A stretch of DNA of 64,000 bases from Noviherbaspirillum aridicola (GCF_019656455.1 NZ_BPMK01000020.1:43299-107298); one strand, 5' to 3'. Counted from the stretch's first letter, positions 37,820 to 48,514 are shown. Notes: generated by a model from the letters alone, not told the origin. Translations and numbers: made by a program.

Positions 37820-39379
37820 TTACTTGGCTTCGACCAGTTCGCGCGCCTTGGCCTGCAATGCCCGCGCACGGTCGTCGTACTTGGCATCGATCAGACGCAT
37901 TTCGTCGTCGGTCACATCCTCAAATTCATTTTCAATCAGTGCTCGCGCACGCTCGACCGGCAGTGCCAGAATGGCGCCGAATTCGTCATACGCAAGGTCT
38001 GCAAATCCCTGCAGCGTCTTGATGCCGGAGAGCCCCAGTTTGCCGGCGGTGGTGCGGTCGATACCGTCCAGACCGGACAGCGCTTCCTCCATGCCTTCCA
38101 GCCCTTCCTCCGACGCAATCGCCTCGGTCACCAGCGCATCGCGGGCACGGCTGCGCAGTTCGTTGACCGTCTCTTCGTCGAATGCCTCGATATCCAGCAT
38201 TTCGTTGATCGGCACGTAGGCGATTTCCTCGAGGCTGGAGAAACCTTCCTCCACCAGGATATTGGCGACTTCTTCGTCGACGTCGAGCTTCTCCATGAAC
38301 AGCGTGCGGATCGCCGCGGTCTCGGCGGCCGCCTTGTCGGCCGACTCCTCGGCCGTCATGATGTTGATCTGCCAGCCGGTCAGCTCGGAAGCGAGGCGCA
38401 CGTTCTGGCCGCCGCGGCCGATCGCAATCGCCAGGTTTTCCTCATCCACCACCACGTCCATCGCATGCTTCTCTTCATCGACCACGATGGAGGACACGTT
38501 GGCCGGCGCCAGCGCGCCGATCACGAACTGCGCCGGATCGTCCGACCACAGAACGATATCCACCCGCTCGCCGCCCAGCTCGGCCGTCACCGCCTGCACA
38601 CGCGAGCCGCGCATGCCGACGCAGGTGCCGATCGGGTCGATGCGCTTGTCGCTGGTGTAGACGGCGATCTTGGCGCGCACACCCGGGTCGCGGGCCGCCG
38701 ACTTGATCTGCAGCAGGCCCTGTTCGATCTCGGGAACCTCGAGCTCGAACAGCTTCATGATGAAATCGGGCGCGGTACGCGACAGAATCACCTGGGGTCC
38801 GCGCGCATTGCGGTCGATGCGCAGAATGAATGCGCGCACACGGTCGCCAATACGGAGGTTTTCCTTCGGAATCATCTGGTCGCGCGGCAGGCGAGCTTCG
38901 ATCTTGCCCGATTCGACGATGGCGTCGCCGCGCTCCATGCGCTTGATGGTGCCTGTGACGAGAGCGTCGCCGCGGGCGAGGAAGTCGGCGAGGATCTGCT
39001 CGCGCTCGGCGTCGCGGATGCGCTGGAGTACCACCTGCTTGGTGTCCTGCGCAAAGCGTCGGCCGAAGTCGACCGACTCGATCGGCTCTTCAATATAGTC
39101 ATCGACTTCGATATCCGGGATCTGTTCCCGCGCCTCGAACAGCAGGATCTCCTGGTCGGGCTGCTGCAGCCCTGCCTCGTCCGGCACCACGTGCCAGCGG
39201 CGGAAGGATTCGAACTCGCCGGTCTCGCGATCGATCGACACGCGCACATCCACGTCGCCCTCGTAGCGCTTCTTGGTCGCCTGACCGAGCGCGTGTTCGA
39301 GTGCTCCGAATACGATTTCCTTATCGACGTTTTTTTCTCGTGCCAGCGCATCGACCAACAACAATACTTCGCGACTCAT
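37820..39379 (-). CDS. nusA: Transcription termination/antitermination factor NusA
   Basis: A 519-residue RNA-polymerase-binding protein with an N-terminal domain, S1 domain ([12 protein letters not shown]), two KH domains, and two C-terminal acidic repeats typical of proteobacterial NusA. It modulates pausing and termination. Its start codon overlaps the rimP stop (ATGA). The rimP leader carries a terminator-like hairpin, so NusA may regulate its own operon. Confidence 0.98.
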   Translation of the reverse strand: MSREVLLLVDALAREKNVDKEIVFGALEHALGQATKKRYEGDVDVRVSIDRETGEFESFRRWHVVPDEAGLQQPDQEILLFEAREQIPDIEVDDYIEEPIESVDFGRRFAQDTKQVVLQRIRDAEREQILADFLARGDALVTGTIKRMERGDAIVESGKIEARLPRDQMIPKENLRIGDRVRAFILRIDRNARGPQVILSRTAPDFIMKLFELEVPEIEQGLLQIKSAARDPGVRAKIAVYTSDKRIDPIGTCVGMRGSRVQAVTAELGGERVDIVLWSDDPAQFVIGALAPANVSSIVVDEEKHAMDVVVDEENLAIAIGRGGQNVRLASELTGWQINIMTAEESADKAAAETAAIRTLFMEKLDVDEEVANILVEEGFSSLEEIAYVPINEMLDIEAFDEETVNELRSRARDALVTEAIASEEGLEGMEEALSGLDGIDRTTAGKLGLSGIKTLQGFADLAYDEFGAILALPVERARALIENEFEDVTDDEMRLIDAKYDDRARALQAKARELVEAK

Positions 39380-39867
39380 GCTTTGCGACTCCTAAAGTCC
39401 ACTTTCGGCACCAGGCGTGCCTTGTCCACGTCGGCGAGCGTGAATTCCAGCATCGCCGGCCCATCTTTTGATTCGAATTCCAGCTTAAGTTGATCGCCCT
39501 CGGGCGCGTGCAGCACGCCCTGGAAGGACTTGCGGTTGCCGGCGGCAGCCATCGGCATGCGCAGCTTGACCACCGCCTCCTGGCCGGCGAAGCGCGCGTA
39601 ATCCGCGACTTTCTTCAGCGGCCGGTCAAGTCCGGGCGAGGACACCTCGAGACGGTCGTAGTCCACGTTCTCGACGGTAAACATGTGCGACAGCTGGTGG
39701 CTGACCGCCTCGCAGTCCTCGACGGTGATTGCGCGCGGCTCGCCCGCCGCCGCGTCATACGGCATGTCGATATACACGCGCAGCAGGCCGCGCGCGGCCT
39801 GCTCGACATCGACAAGCTCGTAGCCCATGCCGTGCAAGGTCTTTTCAATCAGTTCAGCCAAGCGCAA
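39376..39867 (-). CDS. rimP: Ribosome maturation factor RimP
   Basis: A 163-residue 30S assembly factor; [20 protein letters not shown] and [11 protein letters not shown] are family signatures. The start is TTG 39867, with GGAGG six bases upstream. A longer ATG-started frame would run through the leader's terminator-like hairpin and promoter, so it is rejected. First gene of the nusA operon; its stop overlaps nusA by 4 bases. Confidence 0.94.
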   Translation of the reverse strand: MRLAELIEKTLHGMGYELVDVEQAARGLLRVYIDMPYDAAAGEPRAITVEDCEAVSHQLSHMFTVENVDYDRLEVSSPGLDRPLKKVADYARFAGQEAVVKLRMPMAAAGNRKSFQGVLHAPEGDQLKLEFESKDGPAMLEFTLADVDKARLVPKVDFRSRKA

Positions 39868-39922
39868 AACCGTCCTCCGTCGGGCGTCGCCGACGCCCCA
39901 TTCATGCCATAAACTGCCGAAC

Positions 39923-39947
39923 AAAAAAAAAATGGGCAATTGCCCAT
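39923..39947 (-). terminator. Terminator-like hairpin in the rimP leader
   Basis: On the minus strand ATGGGC-AATT-GCCCAT is followed by nine or ten Ts. It lies downstream of the promoter at 40028-40056 and 56 bases before the rimP start codon, so it would attenuate the operon. It would also stop rluB transcripts. Confidence 0.75.
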
Positions 39948-39960
39948 CTCTTTTTATGTT

Positions 39961-39991
39961 CCCTGCGAACCCGGGATTTTTCCCGGCAGGG
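39961..39991 (-). promoter_or_regulatory. Upstream hairpin in the rimP-nusA leader
   Basis: CCCTG pairs with CAGGG, enclosing CCGGGA/TCCCGG around a TTTT loop. It lies just before the terminator-like hairpin in the RNA. Confidence 0.55.
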
Positions 39992-40027
39992 TCCGCACTG
40001 CCGTGCGCAAACCCTAATAACTCTCTA

Positions 40028-40056
40028 ATTATAAACAATTATTTGGCGCATCGCAA
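40028..40056 (-). promoter_or_regulatory. Sigma-70 promoter of the rimP-nusA-infB operon
   Basis: On the minus strand TTGCGA, 17 bases, then a perfect TATAAT. The transcript would start near 40021, giving a leader of about 154 bases before the rimP TTG. Confidence 0.7.
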
Positions 40057-40105
40057 TCGCGGGAGACGAGTTGCCCCCGCAATTGCGCGCTTGCCGCGCC
40101 CTTCG

Positions 40106-41593
40106 TCAGCCGCGGGCGCGTCGCCGCGGCAAGCCCTGCGGCGCGCCGGCATTCCGGAACATCGCTGCACCGCGCCGAGCCTTTCCGGTGTCGGGGAAGC
40201 CGAGCGCGGTCTGGAGCGGATCCGGCTGCCGGCTGCGGGGCGCCTGCTGAGGCTTGCCGCCTCGCCGACCGGTCTCGCCGCGCTCCGGCTGCCCGTTGCG
40301 CTCTCCCCGGCCTTTGCCGGCCTGGGCTGCGGGCTTTTCAAGGCCGCTCGCGCTCATCAATTCCCGCACTGCATGCTCGTCCAGCTCTTCCCAGCGACCG
40401 CGCTTGAGACTGCTGGGCAGCGTCATCGCGCCATAACGCGTGCGGATGAGGCGGGACACAGTAAGGCCAACCGCCTCGAACATGCGCCGGACCTCGCGGT
40501 TGCGTCCCTCGCCGATCACCACCCGGTACCAGCGGTTGACGCCCTCGCCTCCGCCGTCGGCGATCTTCGAAAACTGCGCCGTGCCGTCTTCGAGCTCGAC
40601 GCCGCTGAGCAGCTTCTGCCGCATCCCTTCCTCGAGCTCGCCAAGGGTACGCACCGCATATTCGCGCTCGATGTTATAGCGCGGATGCATCAGGCGGTTC
40701 GCCAGGTCGCCCGAGGTCGTGAACAGCAACAGGCCCTCGGTGTTGAAGTCGAGGCGACCGACCGCCAGCCATTTGCCGGCCTTCATGGTCGGCAGGCGCT
40801 CGAAAACGGACGGACGGCCTTCCGGGTCGTCGTGGCTGACGATTTCGCCGGCCGGCTTGTGATACATCAGCACGCGCGGCGGCCGCTTGCTCACCTTGCG
40901 ATGGATCGGCTTGCCGTTGATCCTGACCTGGTCGGTGGGAAGAATGCGCTGGCCGATGTGCGCCGGTTCGCCGTTCACCGACACGCGGCCGGCGATGATC
41001 AGTTCTTCCATGTCGCGGCGCGACCCGAGGCCAGCCTCCGCGAGCACTTTATGCAGCTTCGGCGCATCGTCTTCCGCGGTCAGGTCGCGTCGCACCTGCT
41101 TCGGCGCCTGGCGACCCTTGCCGTCGTCCTGGACGGCGCTGTCATAGGCATCCGAAGTCACGAACGCGAAGACATCGTCGGCGCCCTTGCCTTGTGCACG
41201 CTGCCCCTTGCCACTGCGCTGCTGCCCGCCCGACGCTTTCTGGTCCGGCTTGCCCTTGGCGCGCTCGCCACGATCGTTGCGATCGCCGCGGTCGTTACGC
41301 TTGCGCGCATCTCGCGCAGGGCGCTCTTTCTTGTCGGCGGACGTTTCGCCGCGATTCGCCGATGCTTCTCGCGCCTTGCCGCCCTCCGGCGCCGCGCCGT
41401 CGCCCTCGCCCGGCTTGGCGCCGCGGGTCCGGCGCAGGCCGCGGGGGCCGCGCAGACCGCGCTTGGCCGGCTTCTTCTTGCCGTCCTCCGCCGTTACCGG
41501 TTCTGCGCCCTGCTGGTCATTTCGGGAAGTGGATTCGACTGCCGCTGCCGCCGACGCGTCACTGTTGGGAGGAAGATTCATTGTTCGAGTCAT
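40106..41593 (-). CDS. rluB: 23S rRNA pseudouridine-2605 synthase
   Basis: A 495-residue protein: a long disordered Lys/Arg/Gly-rich N-terminus (about 1-175), an S4-like domain ([20 protein letters not shown]) and the RsuA/RluB catalytic domain with [14 protein letters not shown] (catalytic Asp). A basic, disordered C-terminal tail follows. It modifies U2605 of 23S rRNA. Its start overlaps the 3' end of scpB by 35 bases; an alternative ATG at 41581 is equally possible and neither has a good ribosome site, suggesting translational coupling. Confidence 0.92.
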   Translation of the reverse strand: MTRTMNLPPNSDASAAAAVESTSRNDQQGAEPVTAEDGKKKPAKRGLRGPRGLRRTRGAKPGEGDGAAPEGGKAREASANRGETSADKKERPARDARKRNDRGDRNDRGERAKGKPDQKASGGQQRSGKGQRAQGKGADDVFAFVTSDAYDSAVQDDGKGRQAPKQVRRDLTAEDDAPKLHKVLAEAGLGSRRDMEELIIAGRVSVNGEPAHIGQRILPTDQVRINGKPIHRKVSKRPPRVLMYHKPAGEIVSHDDPEGRPSVFERLPTMKAGKWLAVGRLDFNTEGLLLFTTSGDLANRLMHPRYNIEREYAVRTLGELEEGMRQKLLSGVELEDGTAQFSKIADGGGEGVNRWYRVVIGEGRNREVRRMFEAVGLTVSRLIRTRYGAMTLPSSLKRGRWEELDEHAVRELMSASGLEKPAAQAGKGRGERNGQPERGETGRRGGKPQQAPRSRQPDPLQTALGFPDTGKARRGAAMFRNAGAPQGLPRRRARG

Positions 41594-42401
41594 TGTTTTG
41601 CTGGTTGCGCGTCACATCATCCTGCTGCTGCGCATCGGCGGCATGATCCGGGCCGGGTTCGGCGGCGGCAGACGATTCGGGATCGGTGGCGGGTCCGGCA
41701 AACGAGTCGGACTCGCCGGTCGCACTGGTCGAAGCTTCAGGCTCATCCTGAGCCGTTTCGGGTTGGGCGGCTGCAGCCGGAACGGCGACCGCAGCATCCT
41801 GCGCATCAAGCCGCGTCTGCATCTCGCCTTCGAGCGCCTGCATCTCGGGAAGCAAGCCGCCGGGCACATCATCCTTGCTGACCGACTGCAGCGGCGGCAG
41901 CTGATCGAGCGACTTCATGCCGAGGTCGTCCAGGAACTGCTTCGTCGTGGCAAACAGCGCAGGACGGCCGGGCACGTCGCGATGGCCGATGGTTTCAATC
42001 CAACCCCGGTCTTCGAGCATCTTGATCGTCTGCGAGTTCACGGTGACGCCGCGGATTTCTTCGATATCGCCGCGGGTGACGGGCTGTCGATAGGCAATGA
42101 TGGCGAGCGTTTCAAGCGTGGCGCGCGAGTACTTCGGCGGCTTTTCAGGGTTGAGGCGCTCCAGGTATCGCTTCATCTCCGGCCGGCTCTGGAAGCGCCA
42201 TCCCGTGGAAAGACCGACGATCTCGATCCCCTTGTCAGACCAGTCGTTGCGCAGATCTTCCAGCATGGCCTTGATCGTGTCGGCGCCGACTTCTTCGGCA
42301 CCATCCTCGACGAACAGCTTCTTCATGTCGTTGATGGACAGCGGCTCGTGGGCACACAGCAAGGCGGTTTCGAGGACTTTTTTCGCCTCAATCGTATTCA
42401 T
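41559..42401 (-). CDS. scpB: Segregation and condensation protein B
   Basis: A 280-residue winged-helix protein of the SMC-ScpA-ScpB condensin. The core ([43 protein letters not shown] and [15 protein letters not shown]) is followed by a long acidic, Gln/Asn-rich tail (about 200-280), longer than in many species. ATG 42401 fits the conserved start. No scpA is visible nearby. It lies just downstream of the initiator tRNA gene on the same strand. Confidence 0.94.
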   Translation of the reverse strand: MNTIEAKKVLETALLCAHEPLSINDMKKLFVEDGAEEVGADTIKAMLEDLRNDWSDKGIEIVGLSTGWRFQSRPEMKRYLERLNPEKPPKYSRATLETLAIIAYRQPVTRGDIEEIRGVTVNSQTIKMLEDRGWIETIGHRDVPGRPALFATTKQFLDDLGMKSLDQLPPLQSVSKDDVPGGLLPEMQALEGEMQTRLDAQDAAVAVPAAAAQPETAQDEPEASTSATGESDSFAGPATDPESSAAAEPGPDHAADAQQQDDVTRNQQNNDSNNESSSQQ

Positions 42402-42550
42402 TTTTGCTTCTTGTTCTTCACTGACTGAAGTTAACGTCAACGGCAGCATCCCGCTGCGATGCTGCCCGGCTAGAGAAACCCGTTGAAGCTATTCCGGCGC
42501 CCGGTTTATTGGAGGAGTGATGAGGGCGGGAATTGATAAGACTCTAAGAC

Positions 42551-42628
<78 letters not shown>

Positions 42629-42641
42629 TCTGAAGAACGAA

Positions 42642-42670
42642 AGTATATCCTTTATCGTCAGGCAAAGCAA
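42642..42670 (-). promoter_or_regulatory. Sigma-70 promoter of the initiator tRNA gene
   Basis: On the minus strand TTGCTT, a 17-base spacer and TATACT, ending 13 bases before the mature 5' end. Confidence 0.7.
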
Positions 42671-42744
42671 ATGCAATTGCGGCGATTGGCAGAGTGATAC
42701 ACTTGCGCTGTCCCTGCACGGCCCCACAAGCCCACGATATCGCC

Positions 42745-43320
42745 ATGAAATTCTGCTCCGAATGCGCGCAACCGGTCTCCCTGCTCATACCGCCCGACGA
42801 CAACCGGCCCCGGTTTGTCTGCGAACATTGCGGAACGATTCATTATCAGAATCCGAAGATGGTGATCGGCTCGATTCCACTCTGGGATGCGGACGGCGAG
42901 AGCCGGGTCCTGCTCTGCCGGCGCGCGATCGAACCCCGATACGGATACTGGACGCTGCCCGCCGGCTTCATGGAAAACGACGAGACCACCGACGAAGCCG
43001 CCATGCGGGAGACCATGGAAGAGGCCGGAGCACGCGTCGAACTGCATGAGCTGTTCTCGCTCCTGAACGTTCCGCATGTCCACCAGGTACACATGTTCTA
43101 CCGGGCCACGCTGCTCGATCTCGACTACAGCGCGGGTGTCGAAAGCCTGGAGGTGCGGCTGTTCTCGGAGTCCGAGATCCCGTGGAACGAGATCGCATTT
43201 CCGACCGTCAGCCACACTCTGAAGCAATTCTTCGCCGACCTCAACCGCATCAAGAGCGAGGGCGGGTGCTACCGGCTTCACACCCGCGATCTGCGCAAGC
43301 CGATGCGTCAGGACACGTAA
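42745..43320 (+). CDS. Nudix hydrolase with N-terminal zinc ribbon
   Basis: A 191-residue protein. The N-terminus MKFCSECAQPVS and FVCEHCGTIHYQNP supplies four cysteines of a zinc ribbon. The Nudix box is GFMENDETTDEAAMRETMEE ending EAGA, with the metal-binding glutamates. Such enzymes hydrolyse nucleoside diphosphates linked to another group; the zinc-ribbon subgroup includes NUDT14/ADP-ribose-type and NADH-pyrophosphatase-like members. No longer start is needed; upstream sequence belongs to the tRNA promoter region. Confidence 0.88.
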   Translation: MKFCSECAQPVSLLIPPDDNRPRFVCEHCGTIHYQNPKMVIGSIPLWDADGESRVLLCRRAIEPRYGYWTLPAGFMENDETTDEAAMRETMEEAGARVELHELFSLLNVPHVHQVHMFYRATLLDLDYSAGVESLEVRLFSESEIPWNEIAFPTVSHTLKQFFADLNRIKSEGGCYRLHTRDLRKPMRQDT

Positions 43321-43323
43321 CCC

Positions 43324-44526
43324 CTACCAGCTCGTCTCGCGTTCGGCCGTTGCGCTGATCTTGTGTATGGCGAGGTCGGCGCCGTCGAATTCCTGCTCCG
43401 GATCGAGTCGGATTCCCACCGCCGCCTTCAGCCCGCCATAGATGAGCGTGCCGCCGATACCGGCGATGAGGACTCCGAGCAGGGTCCCCGCAAGCTGCGA
43501 CATGAGGGAGACGCCGCCCAGGCCGCCCAGGGCCTGCTGCCCGAAGATGCCGGCCGCGATCCCGCCCCAGACTCCGCACAGCCCGTGCAGGGGCCAGACG
43601 CCGAGCACGTCGTCGATCCTCCACTTGTTTTGCGTCAGCGTGAACATCCAGACGAATACGGCCCCCGCAACGCCGCCGGTCACCAGTGCGCCCAGCGGAT
43701 GCATGAGATCCGAACCGGCGCAGACGGCGACCAGCCCGGCGAGCGGACCGTTATAGGCGAAGCCGGGGTCATTGCGGCCGAGGAGCACCGCGACCAGGGT
43801 GCCGCCCACCATCGCCATGAGGGAGTTGAGAGCGACCAGGCCGTTCATCTTCTCCAGTGTCTGGGCGCTCATGACATTGAAGCCGAACCAGCCGACCGCG
43901 AGGATCCATGCGCCAAGGGCGAGAAAGGGAATGCTGGAGGGCGGGTGCGCCGCGATGGCGCCATCCTTCGAATACCGGCCGCGGCGCGCACCCAGAAACA
44001 GGACCGCCGGCAATGCCGCCCAGCCGCCGACCGCGTGAACCACGACCGATCCCGCAAAGTCGTGAAACTCCGCGCCGAACGTGTCCTTCAGCCAAGCTTG
44101 CACGCCGAAGGCCTGGTTCCATGCCATACCCTCGAAGAACGGATAGACCAGGCCGACAAGCAATGCCGTCGCCACCAGCTGCGGGTGGAATTTCGCGCGT
44201 TCGGCGATGCCGCCGGAGATGATCGCGGGGATCGCCGCGGCAAAGGTCAGCAGAAAGAAGAACTTCACAAGCTCGAATCCGTTCTTCTGCGACAGCGTGG
44301 CGGCATCGGCGAAAAAATCGACGCCATAGGCAATGCCATAGCCGACGAAGAAGTAGGCAATCGTCGAGACGGAAAAATCGACTAAGATTTTGACCAGCGC
44401 ATTGACCTGGTTCTTCTTGCGAACGGTCCCCAGCTCGAGGAATGCGAAGCCGGCGTGCATGGCGAGAATCATGATCGCGCCAAGCAGAATGAAAAGGGCA
44501 TCGGCACCGTTTTTAAGCACGTCCAT
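43324..44526 (-). CDS. amtB: Ammonium transporter (Amt/AmtB family)
   Basis: A 400-residue protein with about 11 membrane helices. AMHAGFAFLELGTVRKKN, the ammonium-filter region DFAGSVVVHAVGGWAAL with one pore histidine, and HPLGALVTGG with others are typical. It conducts ammonium or ammonia across the inner membrane. The chosen ATG has GGGAGAA upstream. There is no glnK next to it, unlike the common glnK-amtB pair. A strong sigma-54 promoter match (44580-44595) fits nitrogen regulation by NtrC. Confidence 0.93.
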   Translation of the reverse strand: MDVLKNGADALFILLGAIMILAMHAGFAFLELGTVRKKNQVNALVKILVDFSVSTIAYFFVGYGIAYGVDFFADAATLSQKNGFELVKFFFLLTFAAAIPAIISGGIAERAKFHPQLVATALLVGLVYPFFEGMAWNQAFGVQAWLKDTFGAEFHDFAGSVVVHAVGGWAALPAVLFLGARRGRYSKDGAIAAHPPSSIPFLALGAWILAVGWFGFNVMSAQTLEKMNGLVALNSLMAMVGGTLVAVLLGRNDPGFAYNGPLAGLVAVCAGSDLMHPLGALVTGGVAGAVFVWMFTLTQNKWRIDDVLGVWPLHGLCGVWGGIAAGIFGQQALGGLGGVSLMSQLAGTLLGVLIAGIGGTLIYGGLKAAVGIRLDPEQEFDGADLAIHKISATAERETSW

Positions 44527-44579
44527 GTGAATGTTCTCCCTGTTTGAGTGCAGCAATGGTTTTGGCGGCGTTCACTGAA

Positions 44580-44595
44580 GCAATATCCATTCCAT
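44580..44595 (-). promoter_or_regulatory. Sigma-54 promoter of the ammonium transporter gene
   Basis: The minus-strand sequence TGGAATGGATATTGCT has a perfect TTGCT -12 box, 5 of 7 in the -24 box and exact spacing. Predicted start near 44569. Sigma-54 control of amtB is well established in proteobacteria, so this serves as an internal positive control for the other matches. Confidence 0.72.
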
Positions 44596-44710
44596 TTTGG
44601 TGCGATAAGGCAAGTTATTGAATGCAAACAGTATTTTTTAATCTCGCGGACGCGTCGCGCGGCGATGCACTCAAGCCGTGCGCCGGCGCGCGCCAACATG
44701 GGGAATTGCG

Positions 44711-45433
44711 GTGATTCCCTGGCTCGGACCGGACACGCCCTTCCCGCCGGTCTCGTCGGCATTGACCGAGGCCGACGGCGCACCCGGACTGCTCGCCGCG
44801 GGCGGCGACCTGTCCCCGGGAAGACTGCTGCAGGCCTACCGCCACGGGATCTTCCCCTGGTTCTCGGAAGGACAACCCGTGCTCTGGTGGAGCACCGATC
44901 CTCGCATGGTCCTGTTCACGGAACAGTTTTCCGTCTCGCATAGTCTGAGAAAAGCCCTGAAAAGGACACAGCGCAGCATGACCGGCGACCGCCGGTGGGA
45001 GATCCGCTTCGATTCCGCATTCGAGCAGGTCATGCGTGCGTGCGCCGAACCCCGGCGCGGCGCAACGGGCACCTGGATTTCGGAAGAGATCATCGAGGGC
45101 TATTGCAGCCTGCACCGGATGGGGCATGCGCATTCGTCGGAGCTGTGGCTCGACGGCGAACTGGTGGGGGGCGCATACGGCGTCTGCATCGGCCGCATGT
45201 TCTTCGGCGAGTCCATGTTCGCGCGCGTGTCGGATGCGTCGAAAATCGCGCTGGCCTGGCTCGTGCACTTCCTGCGGACCAACGGCGTTCAGATGATCGA
45301 CTGCCAGCAGGAGACCAGCCACCTCGCATCGCTGGGGGCAATCCCGATACCGCGGGAAGAATTTCTGGTTCGCCTGCGGCGTGCGATCGCCGAACCGCCG
45401 ATTACGGACTGGAAGCCGCTTGCCATATTTTGA
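44711..45433 (+). CDS. aat: Leucyl/phenylalanyl-tRNA--protein transferase
   Basis: A 240-residue GNAT-fold enzyme that adds Leu or Phe to N-terminal Arg or Lys for N-end-rule degradation by ClpS-ClpAP. Signatures are [35 protein letters not shown] and [14 protein letters not shown]. The start GTG 44711 (IPWLG) has GGGGAA upstream. Interestingly clpS-clpA and the second transferase gene bpt are all within 7 kb here. Confidence 0.96.
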   Translation: MIPWLGPDTPFPPVSSALTEADGAPGLLAAGGDLSPGRLLQAYRHGIFPWFSEGQPVLWWSTDPRMVLFTEQFSVSHSLRKALKRTQRSMTGDRRWEIRFDSAFEQVMRACAEPRRGATGTWISEEIIEGYCSLHRMGHAHSSELWLDGELVGGAYGVCIGRMFFGESMFARVSDASKIALAWLVHFLRTNGVQMIDCQQETSHLASLGAIPIPREEFLVRLRRAIAEPPITDWKPLAIF

Positions 45434-45502
45434 AGCGCGTACGAAAAGCCACTTCGAGCGGCTGCAAGCAGTGTAAATTACCGTGAAACGTATCTGAGCC
45501 GG

Positions 45503-46246
45503 ATGACGAAGATGACGCATCTGAAAGACCTGCCGTTCGAGACCCTGCAGTTCTATGCGACGGCGCCCTATCCTTGCAGTTACCTCGAGGGCCGCCAGGC
45601 GCGGTCGCAAGTCGCGACGCCTTCGCATCTGATCAACGCGGACGTCTATTCCGAGCTGGTGCGCAACGGCTTCCGCCGCAGCGGCATCTTCACCTATCGC
45701 CCGTATTGCGATGGCTGCCGCGCATGCATCCCGGTCCGCGTGCGGACTGCCGACTTCGCGCCGAACCGCAGCCAGCGGCGCGCCTGGAGCCGGCATCAGG
45801 ATCTTGCGACCTGGGTCACTACCCTCGCCTACGTCCCCGAACACTACGACCTCTACCTGCGATATCAGTCGGCCAGGCATGCCGGCGGCGGCATGGATCA
45901 GGACAGCCGCGATCAGTACGCGCAATTTCTCCTGCAGAGCAAGGTCAACACCCGCCTCGTGGAATTCCGCGACGACGACGGCGCGCTGCGCATGGTCAGC
46001 ATCATCGATGTCCTGAGCGACGGACTGTCGTCGGTGTACACGTTCTACGACCCGGACGTCGCCGGCGCCTCGTACGGCACCTTCAACATCCAGTGGCAGA
46101 TCGAACAGGCGCGGCGCCTGAACATGCCCTACGTCTACCTCGGCTATTGGATACGCAACAGCCCCAAAATGGCCTACAAGGTCAACTTCCGCCCCCTGGA
46201 AGCGCTTGTGCAGGGCAAGTGGATACCCTGGAACGCCGATCTCTGA
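45503..46246 (+). CDS. bpt: Bacterial aspartate/glutamate leucyltransferase (arginyltransferase-like Bpt)
   Basis: A 247-residue N-end-rule enzyme that adds Leu to proteins with N-terminal Asp or Glu. [20 protein letters not shown] and the [12 protein letters not shown] cysteine motif are typical of the Ate/Bpt family. It follows aat by 69 bases on the same strand, and the two probably form an operon of substrate-marking enzymes for ClpS. Another ATG lies nine bases downstream (45512). Confidence 0.94.
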   Translation: MTKMTHLKDLPFETLQFYATAPYPCSYLEGRQARSQVATPSHLINADVYSELVRNGFRRSGIFTYRPYCDGCRACIPVRVRTADFAPNRSQRRAWSRHQDLATWVTTLAYVPEHYDLYLRYQSARHAGGGMDQDSRDQYAQFLLQSKVNTRLVEFRDDDGALRMVSIIDVLSDGLSSVYTFYDPDVAGASYGTFNIQWQIEQARRLNMPYVYLGYWIRNSPKMAYKVNFRPLEALVQGKWIPWNADL

Positions 46247-46330
46247 GCAGGCCTCTTGGCGTATTGCAAGGGTAGAATAGCGGCTTTCCCGGCGCATGGG
46301 CGCCATGCATCAAGTCCATTCCCCCTTCAC

Positions 46331-47371
46331 ATGTCCGACTCCCTGTATTCGCTTGCACGTCCGCTGCTGTTTTCACTCGACCCGGAAAACGCTCACAACT
46401 TCACACTGCCCGCACTGCGCACCGCCGCGTCGCTGGGGCTGACCGGCGCCTTCGGCAAGCCGGCCGCGGATCCCCGGGAATGCATGGGCCTGCGCTTCGC
46501 CAATCCGGTCGGCCTGGCGGCGGGGCTCGACAAGGATGGCGCGTATATCGACGGGCTGGCCGCACTCGGTTTCGGCTTCATCGAGGTCGGCACGGTTACG
46601 CCTCGCGCGCAGCCGGGCAATCCCCGCCCCCGCATCTTCCGCCTGCCGCAGGCCAACGCGCTGATCAACCGGATGGGCTTCAATAACGGCGGCGTCGACG
46701 CCTTCGTGGCCAACGTGCAGCGCTCGCGCTTCTACGAAAACAAGGAAGGCATTCTCGGCCTCAATATCGGCAAGAACGCCGACACGCCGATCGACAAGGC
46801 GGTGGATGACTATCTGCATTGCCTCGAGAAAGTCTATCCGTATGCCAGCTACGTCACGGTCAACATCTCTTCGCCGAACACCAAGAATCTGCGCCAGCTG
46901 CAAGGCGCGTCCGAGCTCGACGCCCTGCTTGGCAGCCTGAAGCAGGCGCAGCGCCGTCTCGCCGACGCCCATCGGCGCTACGTCCCGCTTGCCCTGAAGA
47001 TTGCGCCGGACGTCGATGCCGAACAGACCAAAGAGATCGCCTCCGCCCTGCTCAGGCACCAGATCGACGGCGTCATTGCGACCAACACCACGATCACCCG
47101 GGACGCCGTACAAGGCTTGCCGCATGCCGAGGAGACGGGCGGCCTGTCCGGCGCGCCCGTCTTCGCCTTGTCGAACGCGGTGATACGCGGGCTGCGGGCG
47201 GAAATCGGCGATGCCCTCCCTATCATCGGCGTGGGGGGCATATTGTCGGGCGAGCATGCCCAGGCCAAGATCGATGCCGGCGCTTCCCTCGTGCAGCTCT
47301 ACACGGGTCTGATCTACCGCGGCCCGGCGCTTGTGAAGGAGTGCGCGGCAGCGTTGCGCAAATCGCGGTAA
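46331..47371 (+). CDS. pyrD: Dihydroorotate dehydrogenase (quinone), class 2
   Basis: A 346-residue membrane-associated FMN enzyme of pyrimidine synthesis. The N-terminal helix [32 protein letters not shown], the catalytic-Ser region [15 protein letters not shown] and the FMN-phosphate site [13 protein letters not shown] mark class 2 (ubiquinone-linked). ATG 46331 gives the normal length. It lies in a plus-strand run with bpt upstream and an aldo/keto reductase downstream. Confidence 0.96.
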   Translation: MSDSLYSLARPLLFSLDPENAHNFTLPALRTAASLGLTGAFGKPAADPRECMGLRFANPVGLAAGLDKDGAYIDGLAALGFGFIEVGTVTPRAQPGNPRPRIFRLPQANALINRMGFNNGGVDAFVANVQRSRFYENKEGILGLNIGKNADTPIDKAVDDYLHCLEKVYPYASYVTVNISSPNTKNLRQLQGASELDALLGSLKQAQRRLADAHRRYVPLALKIAPDVDAEQTKEIASALLRHQIDGVIATNTTITRDAVQGLPHAEETGGLSGAPVFALSNAVIRGLRAEIGDALPIIGVGGILSGEHAQAKIDAGASLVQLYTGLIYRGPALVKECAAALRKSR

Positions 47372-47403
47372 AGTTTCGTCAACTTTCACCCGACGACGAC
47401 GCG

Positions 47404-48447
47404 ATGGACAAGATCACTCTCGGCAACAGCGACCTCCAGGTTTCACGCATCTGCCTGGGCACCATGACATTCGGCGAGCAGAACACCGAAGCCGACGCCC
47501 ATAGCCAGCTCGACTATGCGCTCGAGCGCGGCATCAACTTCATCGATGCGGCGGAGATGTACCCTGTGATGCCGCGAGCGGAAACCCAGGGGCGCACGGA
47601 GCAGTACATCGGCTCGTGGCTGAAGAAGTCCGGCAAGCGGAGCGAAATCGTGCTGGCGACGAAAGCGGCCGGCCCCTCCCGGGGCATAAGCTGGATACGC
47701 GACGGCCAGACCGACTTCGACCTGAACAATCTGCGCGCCGCCGTGGACGGCAGCCTGCGCCGTCTGCAAACCGACTGCATCGACCTCTACCAGCTGCACT
47801 GGCCGAGCCGCAACGCGCCCATCTTCGGCCAGATCGCGTTCGATCCGGACAAGGAGCGCGCGAGCGTCGCGATCGAGGAAACACTCGAAGCACTCGCCAC
47901 CCTCGTCAAGGAAGGCAAGATCCGCCACATCGGGGTATCGAACGAGACGCCGTGGGGTGTCGCCGAATTCATCAAGCAGTCGGAGAATCGGGGGCTGCCG
48001 CGCATTGCAAGCATTCAGAATGCCTACAACCTCGTCAATCGCAGCTTCGAATCGGGATTGGACGAGACCTGCTACCGCGAGAACGTCGGCCTGCTGGCCT
48101 ACAGTCCGCTGGCTTTTGGCCAGCTGAGCGGCAAATACCTGGACGCGGCCACGGCGGTGGGCCGCCTGAGCATCTTCCCGCCGACCTGGAGCCCGCGCTA
48201 CCTGCGCTCCGCGGTCGTCGAGGCGAGCCGGCGTTACGCGGCCCTCGCACGGGAACACGGGATGAGCCCCGCAACACTCGCCCTCGCATGGTGCTATTCG
48301 CGCTGGTTTGTCGCCTCCACCATCATAGGCGCCACGAACCTGACCCAGCTCGCGGAAAACCTCGATGCATACGCAGTGCAGATTTCCCCCGACCTGGTCG
48401 AGCAGATCAACAAGATCCACCGCGACGTCACCAACCCCGCTCAATAG
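47404..48447 (+). CDS. Aldo/keto reductase (Tas-like)
   Basis: A 347-residue NADPH-dependent reductase with the AKR (beta/alpha)8 motifs: GTMTFGEQNTEADAHSQLDY, NFIDAAEMYP (catalytic Asp/Tyr), the catalytic-Lys region VLATKAAGPS, and the cofactor-binding VASTIIGATNLTQLAENL. Length and the long central loop resemble E. coli Tas. Substrate unknown. It starts 32 bases after pyrD and converges with clpA. Confidence 0.92.
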   Translation: MDKITLGNSDLQVSRICLGTMTFGEQNTEADAHSQLDYALERGINFIDAAEMYPVMPRAETQGRTEQYIGSWLKKSGKRSEIVLATKAAGPSRGISWIRDGQTDFDLNNLRAAVDGSLRRLQTDCIDLYQLHWPSRNAPIFGQIAFDPDKERASVAIEETLEALATLVKEGKIRHIGVSNETPWGVAEFIKQSENRGLPRIASIQNAYNLVNRSFESGLDETCYRENVGLLAYSPLAFGQLSGKYLDAATAVGRLSIFPPTWSPRYLRSAVVEASRRYAALAREHGMSPATLALAWCYSRWFVASTIIGATNLTQLAENLDAYAVQISPDLVEQINKIHRDVTNPAQ

Positions 48448-48458
48448 ACTCCGGCAAT

Positions 48459-48493
48459 AAAAAAAGCCCGGAACCGCCTGCGCGGTTCCGGGC
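48459..48493 (-). terminator. Intrinsic terminator after clpA
   Basis: A perfect 12-bp stem GCCCGGAACCGC/GCGGTTCCGGGC with a 4-base loop, followed on the minus strand by seven Ts. It lies between the convergent aldo/keto reductase and clpA. Confidence 0.92.
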
Positions 48494-48514
48494 CCTTGAC
48501 CTTCGCAGCCGGAG

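Noticed and set aside
37793..39493. Long open frame antisense to nusA
   Set aside because: Shadow of nusA in a GC-rich genome.
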